Below are positions 56,205-64,000 of a stretch of DNA of 64,000 nucleotides, piece by piece. Source of the stretch: Nemertoderma westbladi (Eukaryota; Xenacoelomorpha; Nemertodermatida; Nemertodermatidae); assembly GCA_032718475.1 (NCBI GenBank), contig JAUCBJ010008747.1, positions 62,001-126,000 of the forward strand, written 5' to 3'. The first letter of the stretch is position 1. Each line of letters begins with the position of its first letter. A program made the position numbers and the translations under genes. The notes beneath the pieces were generated by a model. It worked only from the letters and a program-made list of their open reading frames with translations, did no database searches and was not told where the DNA came from.

Positions 56205-56427
56205 CGATTGACGATAAAGTTGTCCACTTGCAGTTGTACTCTGCGCGCACAGCGCATTTCCGATGGGCTTTCGACTTGCAGATTTCGCAGGAGAGACCTC
56301 GGTGTGTAACCCCAGTGAGGGTGTCCCGACACACGTTGCAGAATGTGGGACGGGCGTGGGAGCAAACGTACCAGAAGTGCATTCCGGCAAAAGTGTCCAG
56401 CATCTCCTGGGAGGGCTCGTAATACTC
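56205..56427 (-). CDS. Diacylglycerol kinase exon 3: first C1 domain
   Basis: The frame reads [20 protein letters not shown], then [38 protein letters not shown] and [11 protein letters not shown]. The H-x12-C-x2-C ... C-x2-C ... H-x2-C pattern is a C1 zinc finger; [12 protein letters not shown] is specific to type II diacylglycerol kinases. Acceptor CACCCGTTAG; donor AATCG/GTGAGT. The exon starts on a codon border. Confidence 0.96.
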
Positions 56428-56924
56428 CTAACGGGTGCAGAATATCAATAATGTAAAACCAACGTCTTCCCTTCTTCTCAGCCAGGAATGGATAGGGAAA
56501 AATAGATGGGTTTGCCACACAGCAGGGTAAGTAAAGAACTCGTTAATAAGAAGGTCAAATCGGTAGTAAATGTCATTATCATCAGTTTGGTGGTTACTAA
56601 TTTCCAACACTTTGTATGGGAGACTTGTAGCACATAAAATAATACAATCAACCCGTTTCCATAACATCCTATGGTTATAGATTAAATATGGTGCAAGAGA
56701 GAGAGAGAGAGAGAGTACAGCGGTTATTGTTACAACACAAATAAGGTGATGTGTGGTGGTTATTCGATCTCAATTAGTGACAAATGAAATCGATTAAAAA
56801 GAATCAAGTGTTTGCACAATCCCCCTTTGGTGAGGTTATTGCAGTGAGTGGGTGCCGGGGTACAAGTTATATTTATTACAACCAAATTATTTAGTCAAAT
56901 TAGCCACAGTCACTTAATACTCAC

Positions 56925-57060
56925 TTTACTTTGAGCTATTTTTATAGCGGCTATCCATTCTTCCATTTCTTTTCGGGTATCAGCTGTTAACTGCAACCGC
57001 ACGAACGGTGTATTCACATTGAACACATTGTTTATATTCCTACTTCCGCATTCGGCAACA
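56925..57060 (-). CDS. Diacylglycerol kinase exon 2: end of the PH domain
   Basis: The frame reads VAECGSRNINNVFNVNTPFV, then RLQLTADTRKEMEEWIAAIK and IAQSK. ADTRKEMEEWIAAIK is the C-terminal helix of the PH domain with its invariant Trp. Acceptor TTATAATTTCAG; donor AGTAAA/GTGAGT. The single first base completes a Ser codon with exon 1. Confidence 0.94.
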
Positions 57061-57227
57061 CTGAAATTATAATAATTAAAAATAGAAACTCTCGGTGCGT
57101 AAGAAAAGGAGACAGTTAAGCAGTAACAGCGCTGAATCACATTAAATAGATATAAGGAATTCACGAAATTCTCATCTCTGTGAAATGATATCTCGTTTCG
57201 GCGCATTAATAATGTTAATATCAATTA

Positions 57228-57303
57228 AAGGAAAGGAGCAGGTTACAGTGCATGACTTTCTAATCTTGCCAAAATAATAAAAAAGTCAATAGAACAAGTT
57301 ACA
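57228..57303 (+). mobile_element. End fragment of the dispersed inverted-repeat element
   Basis: AAAGGAAAGGAGCAGGTTAC, then CAAAATAATAAAAAAGTCAATAG broken by small changes, matches the family at 52,383-52,562. It lies in kinase intron 1. Confidence 0.7.
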
Positions 57304-57536
57304 CTGTTAATATTCTAAAATTTTCAAAATGTGACCCAACATTTCCTGAGATATTGATATGTTCAAACAGGACACACACCGGTCACTGTTTAGGACACAC
57401 ATCGGTGCACAATGTAGGCCTATATACAGCCTAACTAAACATTCCTCAGGAATGATTACAATCCCCAGACAAAACCCAAATCGATTATTAACATTAATTA
57501 GCCAATCAATAGTGTTGTTGTCATATAGCTGCCTAC

Positions 57537-57637
57537 CTGGCCTGAGCCAAGTCGATTTCTTCAAATATTTCCGCGTGTTCGTTGCTGGCGTAATAAAGTC
57601 GTCGGCCCTTTAACTTGAAGTATCTTCGTCGACGCCG
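57537..57637 (-). CDS. Diacylglycerol kinase exon 1 of the window: PH domain, middle
   Basis: The frame reads RRRRRYFKLKGRRLYYASNE, then HAEIFEEIDLAQA. RRYFKLKGRRLYYA is the second-third strand region of a PH domain. Acceptor TATTTTTTAG at 57,638-57,639; donor GCCAG/GTAGGC. The preceding exon, which should encode the first PH strand and the N-terminus, was not found up to 64,000. Confidence 0.9.
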
Positions 57638-57639
57638 CT

Positions 57640-58351
57640 AAAAAATATAAAAATAATTATTTAATGGCATAATAAGTAGGCCTAGGGCCTATCACGTAAA
57701 ACTGGTATGAAATTATTAAAATAAAATATTTTATTTTCAATTCAACAGGAAATACGCCGTAAAATAAAGTAAACTCAATGATTGGCTTTGGGGTGCTACA
57801 TATGTATCAAGGCGTGAAAAAAAGTTACAGTATTCTTTCAGTATGATGTGATTGTACCGTATTCTACTGTTAGGATGCAGACAGCACAAGATACATAGGT
57901 CGTTACCGGTACCATACCGCAGACAGGAACAGTGTCACTCATTATGTCGCTATGGCTACTGTAGTAGGCCTACTTATACAGGTCTTAGACTGCAGACAGC
58001 ACACGGTAGGCCTACATAGGTTGTTACGGTTAACAGCACGGTTCCAGTATAATAAATGACTTCTAATAAATAAAACATTGAAACTTGAAAATAAACGACC
58101 AAAACGACCTCTTAGATTTAAATAAAGTACCTGTATTTCACTTTGATGGTCTCGTTTTATATTTCAATCAGTCACTGACTTACGCTCATTCGTGGTAATA
58201 TTCCCATTCGAGTCGAGGTGTAAAACGCGGATCCGGATACGGATCAGGACCCGGATTTGCGAGTGTAAAAGGCGGTTCCGGATTTACATACAATCCGTAA
58301 CTGAGTGTAATATGCGGATTCTGAAATACGCAATCCGTATTACCATGTTGT
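57640..58351. other. Intron sequence with degenerate outer copies of the 53-bp repeat
   Basis: From about 58,215, words such as GTGTAAAACGCGGATCCGGA and GGATTCTGAAATACG show decayed copies that lead into the regular array. The phrase GCAGACAGCACA...GG occurs twice (57,878 and 57,993). TAGGCCTA and TACCGGTA palindromes are frequent. No exon is seen. Confidence 0.5.
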
Positions 58352-59511
58352 AATGTATCCGGGAAGGGGAGTAAAAAGCAGATTCAAGTTAATTACAAAG
58401 TTTCACTGGATCCGGGAAGGGGTGTAAAACGCGGATTCAAGTTAATTACAAAGTGTTTCTGGATCCGGGAAGGGGTGTAAAACGCGGATTCAAGTTAATT
58501 ACAATGTTGTAATGGATCCGGGAAGGGGTGTTAAACTCGGATTCGAGTTAATTACCATGTTTTAATGGATCCGGGAAGGGGTGTAAAACGCGGATTCATG
58601 TTAATTACAAAGTTTTACTGGATCCGGGAAGGGGTGTAAAACGCGGATTCATGTTAATTACAAAGTTTTACTGGATCCGGGAAGGGGTGTAAAACGCGGA
58701 TTCCAGTTAATTACAATGTTGGAATGGATCCGGGAAGGGGTGTTAAACCCGGATTCAAGTTAATTACCATGTTTTATTGGATCCGGGAAGGGGTGTAAAA
58801 CGCGGATTCATGTTAATTACAAAGTTTTTCTGGATCCGGGAAGGGGTGTAAAACGAGGATTCCAGTTAATTACAATGTTGGAATGGATCCGGGAAGGGGT
58901 GTTAAACCCGGATTCAAGTTAATTACCATGTTTTAATGGATCCGGGAAGGGGTGTAAAACGTGGATTCAAGTTAATTACCAAGTTTTATTGGATCCGGGA
59001 AGTGGTGTAAAACGCGGATTCAAGTTAATTACAATGTTGTAATGGATCCGGGAAAGGGTGTTAAACTCGGATTCAAGTTAATTACCATGTTTTATTGGAT
59101 CCGGGAAGGGGTGTAAAACGTGGATTCAAGTTAATTACAAAGTTTTATTGGATCCGGAAAGGGGTGTAAAACGCGGATTCATGTTAATTACAAAGTTTTA
59201 CTGGATCCGGGAAGGGGTGTAAAACGTGGATTCAAGTTAATTACCAAGTTTTATTGGATCCGGGAAGGGGTGTAAAACGCGGATTCCAGTTAATTACAAT
59301 GTTGGAATGGATCCGGGAAGGGGTGTTAAACCCCGGATTCAACTTAATTACCATGTTTTAATGGATCCGGGAAGGGGTGTAAAACGTGGATTCAAGTTAA
59401 TTACCAAGTGTTACTGGATCCGGGAAGGGGTGTAAAAAGTGGATTCAAGTTAATTACCAAGTGTTATTGGATCCGGGAAGGAGTGTAAAACGCGGATTCA
59501 AGTTAATTACA
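58352..59511 (+). repeat. 53-bp array, about 22 copies, left half of an inverted pair
   Basis: The unit reads GGATCCGGGAAGGGGTGTAA, then AACGCGGATTCAAGTTAATT and ACAAAGTTTTACT. GGATCC occurs at 58,408, 58,461, 58,514 and so on. Point differences are common, including CACGG-to-CGTGG types and AATGTTGTAAT endings, so it is older than the 38-bp array. Confidence 0.96.
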
Positions 59512-59647
59512 AGTGCGGTAGTTGTTATTATTACGCGTATATATATTTACTACAATCTCCATCCTATAAATTATGTCTTTAAATTAATTCATCATGAGGT
59601 GCTATGCTATGGCTGCAGGTCAGTATTAATCATCAGGTCATATTATT

Positions 59648-60245
59648 CCCGGATCCAGTAACACTTGGTAATTAACTTTAATCCGCGTTTTACACCCCTT
59701 CCCGGATCCAATAAAACTTGGTAAATAACTTGAATCCGCGTTTTACACCACTTCCCGGATCCAATAAAACTTGGTAAATAACTTGAATCCGCGTTTTACA
59801 CCCCTTCCCGGATCCAATAAAACTTGGTAAATAACTTGAATCCGCGTTTTACACCCCTTCCCGGATCCAATAAAACTTGGTAAATAACTTGAATCCGCGT
59901 TTTACACCACTTCCCGGATCCAATAAAACTTGGTAAATAACTTGAATCCGCGTTTTACACCCCTTCCCGGATCCAATAAAACTTGGTAAATAACTTGAAT
60001 CCGCGTTTTACACCCCTTCCCGGATCCAATAAAACTTGGTAAATAACTTGAATCCGCGTTTTACACCCCTTCCCGGATCCAATAAAACTTGGTAATTAAC
60101 TTGAATCCGCGTTTTCAACTCCTTCCCGGATGCAATAAAACTTGGTAAATTAACATGAATCCGCGTGTTACATCCCTTTCTGGATCCAATAAAACTTTGC
60201 AATTAACTAGAATCCGCATTTTACACCCCTTCCCGGATCCATTAA
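59648..60245 (-). repeat. 53-bp array, about 12 copies, inverted relative to the left half
   Basis: Here the same 53-bp unit lies in opposite orientation (GGATCCAATAAAACTTGG and GAATCCGCGTTTTACACC). The two arrays point toward each other across a 136-bp unique spacer (59,512-59,647). The copies here are more uniform and carry TAAATAAC for TTAATTAC. Confidence 0.96.
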
Positions 60246-60399
60246 AACATGCTCTGCAAACAATTTAACGTTAATAATGCATTAATATACGTTATTTTCT
60301 GACAATGCCAACGTTAATTATTAACGTAAAAAATACATACAATGTTAGTTTGGCCACCCTTTTAACGTTAAAAATTAACGCAAATTAACATTAATTTTA

Positions 60400-60895
60400 A
60401 ACGGTAAGTATTTGGATCGTCAAAATATATTGTATGTTTAACGTTAAAAAATGACATATTACTGACAATCAGTTTGGATGGTTGAAATATATTGTATGTT
60501 TGACTTTAAAAAATGACATATTACTGACAATCAGTTTGGATGGTTGAAATATATTGTATGTTAACGTTAAAAAATGACATATTACTGACAATCAGTTTGG
60601 ATGGTTGAAATATATTGTATGTTTAACGTTAAAAAATGACATATTACTGACAATCAGTTTGGATCGTTGGAATATATTGTATGTTTAACGTTAAAAAATG
60701 ACATATTACTGACAATCAGTTTGGATGGTTGAAATATATTGTATGTTTAACGTTAAAAAATGACATATTACTGACAATCAGTTTGGATGGTTGAAATATA
60801 TTGTATGTTTAACGTTAAAAAATGACATATTACTGACAATCAGTTTGGATGGTTGAAATATATTGTATTCTTAACGTTAAAAAATGACATATTAC
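60400..60895. repeat. 62-bp tandem repeat, about eight copies
   Basis: The unit contains TGACATATTACTGACAATCA, GTTTGGATGGTTGAAATATA and TTGTATGTTTAACGTTAAAA. It contains the palindrome TTTAACGTTAAA, which is also scattered at 60,260-60,400. A LINE fragment begins within the last unit. Confidence 0.95.
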
Positions 60896-60896
60896 T

Positions 60897-61845
60897 GAGC
60901 TCTATACAAGACTGTAATGCATTTACACTTCGACCCTTTTCCAGTGATCACCGCCTTATTGTGGCTGAGGCAAGACTTAGTCTCCGAGCTAGCAGAACAA
61001 CGAAATCTGCCTTAACGCGGCATGACTGGTCCTCTCTGTTGCAACAGCCAAGTGTGAGATCCAGCTTCACACTACAACAGGTATGAGGTTCTTTCCTCTG
61101 AGGCAGCAGATCACTGTGAAGGCTATACTGCCTTCACAGAAGCAGTTAAGTTAGCAGCTGCAGAAACAGTTCCTGTATACGTATGTTCCTGTATTTGAAA
61201 GTCCTCAGCAAGTCTCTGATCGGATGAGCATAAGCTCAAAGATGGTACGCTTGAGCATGTGGACGACTTCTGTTACCTGGGATCATGGATCCGGAAGTCA
61301 GGTGAGGACCTTCGAATACGTAAGGGAAAGGCATGGGCAGCCTTAAATAGGCTTTCCAGGATTTGGAAGTCACCTAGAATTAATCGGAAACTTAAGGTCC
61401 GATTATTTAGAGCAGCAGTAGTTCCAGTACTCCTCTACGATGCTGGGCTCTAACTGCTGAGGACACCAAATCTCTGGATGGCACATTCACAAGAATGCTA
61501 CGCCGGGTTCATTGTGTCAAGTACAATGCACACATCTCCAACCAGACACTATATAACATTGGAGGTGTCTCATTGGTTCCCCCAAGCATGACACTAGAAC
61601 ATAATCGCCTCCGTTTTGCAGGACATTTCTTTCGCCATGAGGACCAGCCAGTGCATAATGGAATGGTGGACAGCCCATGACTTTCTTGAGACGCATCTTA
61701 AAGGACACTGGCTTTGAAGATGCGGATGATCTAGCAAATGTCATGGGTGATAGGGAGTTGTGGCGGCGCAATTTTGTCGACAAGCCGGCACAGCATTCTT
61801 AATAATGCAGCTGCAATGCAGCATGCCGATCCTAGTAGTAGTGGA
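60897..61845 (+). mobile_element. Internally deleted copy of the RTE-like LINE
   Basis: The plus strand begins GAGCTCTATACAAGACTG, equal to the endonuclease end of the element at 37,204-41,100, and encodes FTLRPFSSDHRLIVAEARLS. At about 61,185 it jumps to TTGAAAGTCCTCAGCAAG of the late RT, a deletion of about 1.3 kb, then encodes VDDFCYLGSWIRKSGEDLRI and the C-terminal part. The 3' end is GCCGATCCTAGTAGTAGTG. It is 5'-truncated inside the 62-bp repeat. Confidence 0.92.
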
Positions 61846-63295
61846 CACCAGTAGAACTGACCACCGAAGTGGCTATTGCTAAATGCTTACATACAGTTAA
61901 TGCTATCCACAGTTACGGTGTTATGATCTACGATAACAAAGGCTCAGTACCGGATCCTGAGCTCAGTTCAACTCGGTTGATTCATATCCGTGGCCTCACT
62001 GGAGCCACGCACGTTTTTACGCGTACTTGTCATGGCACCAATAGCGTTTTCCCAGCCTTGGCCGCTTATCAACGCCGTGCGAGACATCAACAGTTTGTTA
62101 AAGCGGAGGCTTACGTCAACGACACAAATCGACACCCAGCCATGGGAATAGACGCAACTTTATTGCCGCAACCCGTACTGGACATTTTCTTGGACGAATC
62201 AGTTTATAAACTCGGTTCAGCCAAATATCAGGATTTGACAGACGATTTCCCTATCATCCATGACATTCCAAAAACCCTTTGTCGACACCCAAACCATCCT
62301 CCCTTGGGCGCATCCCCTCGGCATCTTCTGGGTTATGTATCGATGCAACGCTAACGATACGTATAGCAGAGTTGATCATACGTCCTCTGGCCACATTGCG
62401 TTTCAAGATTACGGTTGGAACTTTAAGGAAACCGATCGCGAGACGTATTCCAGAGTCTATGGTGACTCATATTTGCCTTATTACTTTCAAATACCACACA
62501 CCACCCTTGGCGCTGTATATAGCTTTATGAGCGTCCCCTTGCGCCCCTCATTAGCGATATACCTCATTCGAGAACCAGGCATTATCAGGATCGCTTGCGG
62601 ACGGACATCTGTAGCTGCAAGCTGAGAGTGCACCCGTTGTTGTTGGGAACCCAACTCGCCAAGCTCGATGAACTTGGTAAATTCCTGAACTTCAAATGCT
62701 TTCAGCATTTCTTAACCCCCTTCGCCAACATTGGCAGTCAGTTCTGCGTGAAATCACTGTCTCAGCGAGAGCTACGTCGCTCTACAACGGATGAGCTAGT
62801 CAGTGGTGGCTTTGCTATATTCCGAGACGTATGTATTTCCAATCTCCATCAATGTGATCGAGTGATCGGTGATCGAGAGGCCCATTATTAAACCTGGTTT
62901 CTCGGTTGGATAAATACAAACTGACGTTATGGACGCCCCCCGACCAAACGGAGGAACCAATCAATCTAGAAGCAACCTCAGTAGCCACCTCTGTCGTGCT
63001 CACCCGGTTTGGTGTCGTTACCCAAACTGTCCCCTCCGGAGAAGTGCAAGCTGATGTGCTGAAGCGCTTAGCTGTTCCTCCGGGATTAGAGATCCGTCGA
63101 CCGGCTGTCGACTGGGGCGCAATGAGACCCATTGAGTTCATATCCTTGCTTAGCACCTCCACCGGGACATATACCAACCACCCGACTTCACCGACACCAG
63201 ACGCGGTAGATATCCACCCGGGTCCCAATGAGACGCTTTCGAGCGATGACGTGACGTTACCCCCGCCCCAAATGCCTGCGAGGAAGAGGAAATGA
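61846..63295 (+). pseudogene. Unrecognised intronless foreign-looking ORF with three frame breaks (possible endogenous viral element)
   Basis: Directly after the LINE tail an open frame runs without a start, then continues through frame changes near 62,270, 62,590 and 62,895 to a stop at 63,295, about 480 codons in sum. I do not recognise the protein. It has no RT, nuclease or known enzyme motif. The base composition is clearly richer in GC than the surroundings, and the end is basic (PARKRK). Absence of introns, abrupt start at a LINE end and decay fit an integrated copy of a viral gene, for example a structural protein of an RNA virus, but this is only inference. A fragment of another mobile element or a decayed retrocopy is the alternative. 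Confidence 0.35.
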
Positions 63296-64000
63296 GTATT
63301 TATGCGAAGTACACCCAAGCATCCCAAGCGGAAGCGATGATATAAGATTACAACCAGTTAGCCTGTCAATCTTTATAAAATCACTGTACTCATTCGTCAA
63401 CCGTTAAGTACGTTATAAAACTATCATATTTGTAAATAATAAACAATATATATTTCTTATTATAAGAGTGAAATTCGATATATTAGTCGAATTTATGTAT
63501 TTCATATTTGAAGGATAATATGACTCAATACTTACCTACTTACGTTGATTAATTTACCTACCTACCATATTTGTAAATATATTAAACTCTAATATTGTTT
63601 GAAAGGTAGTTTAATACTTATTTAGTCTTACCAGAAGTGACTCAACGAACTTTATTGTTTTATATGAGGAAGTTGATCTGCCTTAATTAATTGCGTTTAA
63701 TTTTAGTTAGATTGTTTATCACATTTAATTGTATGTAGCGAGTATTTGATATCGACGTAACCTTTGATTGTTGAAAGATTGTATATGACCTTCTCCATGC
63801 AAATTTCCGAAAAAACTCATTGTTGTGTTTCTCATAGAACAATTATTGAACATGTACGTAATTTTAGGGAATGGATTTACTTTGCTGCACAGGCTAACTG
63901 CATATCGAAATCTTATATTTTTATCAGAGAATCATTCAATTTCTGTGCGTATAACATTTATGCCTAACTCATGTTATATACCACCGTGAACCTTGTTTAT
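63296..64000. other. AT-rich end of the window, nothing recognised
   Basis: No exon, element or array was recognised. The missing 5' exons of the kinase should be searched beyond this point. Confidence 0.5.

Larger units (their letters stand above)
4101..57637 (-). other. Diacylglycerol kinase gene, type II (delta/eta-like), 16 exons visible, both ends outside the window
   Basis: This is the extent of one minus-strand gene for a lipid kinase that phosphorylates diacylglycerol to phosphatidic acid with ATP. The domain order seen is PH (C-terminal half), C1, C1, catalytic domain, long linker, accessory domain, which is that of the type II enzymes (vertebrate DGK delta/eta). The 16 exons total about 2.86 kb (about 952 codons), all have AG/GT borders, and their phases match from exon to exon. 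The start of the PH domain and anything after the accessory domain, including any SAM domain, are not in the window. Introns range from 138 bp to 13.4 kb and hold most repeats of the region as well as a complete gene on the other strand. The exon numbers used below are relative to this window only. Delta and eta cannot be told apart from what is visible. Confidence 0.93.

Overview
The window is nuclear DNA of an invertebrate animal. It is AT-rich, has spliced genes with long introns and GT-AG junctions, carries several non-LTR retrotransposons and a Penelope-like element, and about a third of it is tandem or inverted repeat. The gene content (a metazoan type II diacylglycerol kinase and a secreted WSC/EGF/ShKT/C-type-lectin protein) does not fix the phylum, and I do not name a species.

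The backbone is one minus-strand gene, a diacylglycerol kinase of the delta/eta type. I could place 16 exons between 57,637 and 4,101 whose reading phases all join: end of the PH domain, two C1 domains, the split catalytic domain with its GGDG and GTGND motifs, the linker, and the accessory domain. Both gene ends lie outside the window: the start of the PH domain is to the right and the C-terminal part to the left. Nearly everything else sits in its introns. The 11-kb intron between exons 14 and 15 contains a complete three-exon gene on the opposite strand (11,395-15,441) for a predicted 1157-residue secreted, Ser/Asn/His-rich, multi-domain protein.

Layout: 1-2,249 a 28-bp satellite; 4,101-5,722 kinase exons 16 and 15 with two junction-derived arrays; 6,975-8,295 a decayed Penelope-like element; 8,700-10,050 diverged and simple repeats; 11,395-15,441 the nested gene; 16,532-20,147 exons 14-12 with a reverse-transcriptase relic; 20,499-25,484 an almost perfect 38-bp array; 25,574-29,094 a large fold-back element; 29,616-31,358 exons 11-9; 31,755-41,215 two LINEs and a LINE tail; 44,387-44,917 a 32-bp array and exon 8; 45,333-49,873 a 29-bp array; 50,161-53,313 exons 7-4; 56,205-57,637 exons 3-1; 58,352-60,895 two arrays, one of them in inverted halves; 60,897-63,295 a LINE remnant joined to an unrecognised broken foreign-looking ORF.

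The most unusual observation is that three separate introns of the kinase gene begin with tandem arrays made from their own exon-intron junction. After exons 15, 8 and 6, a segment that starts just behind a CAG inside the exon, runs across the 5' splice site and ends at another CAG in the intron, has been copied about 26, 13 and 5 times. Every unit therefore looks like an acceptor, a small exon fragment and a donor. A fourth array, before exon 15, repeats a unit carrying the branch-point sequence TACTAAC. This looks like a recurrent process acting on splice junctions of one gene; whether it affects splicing is inference.
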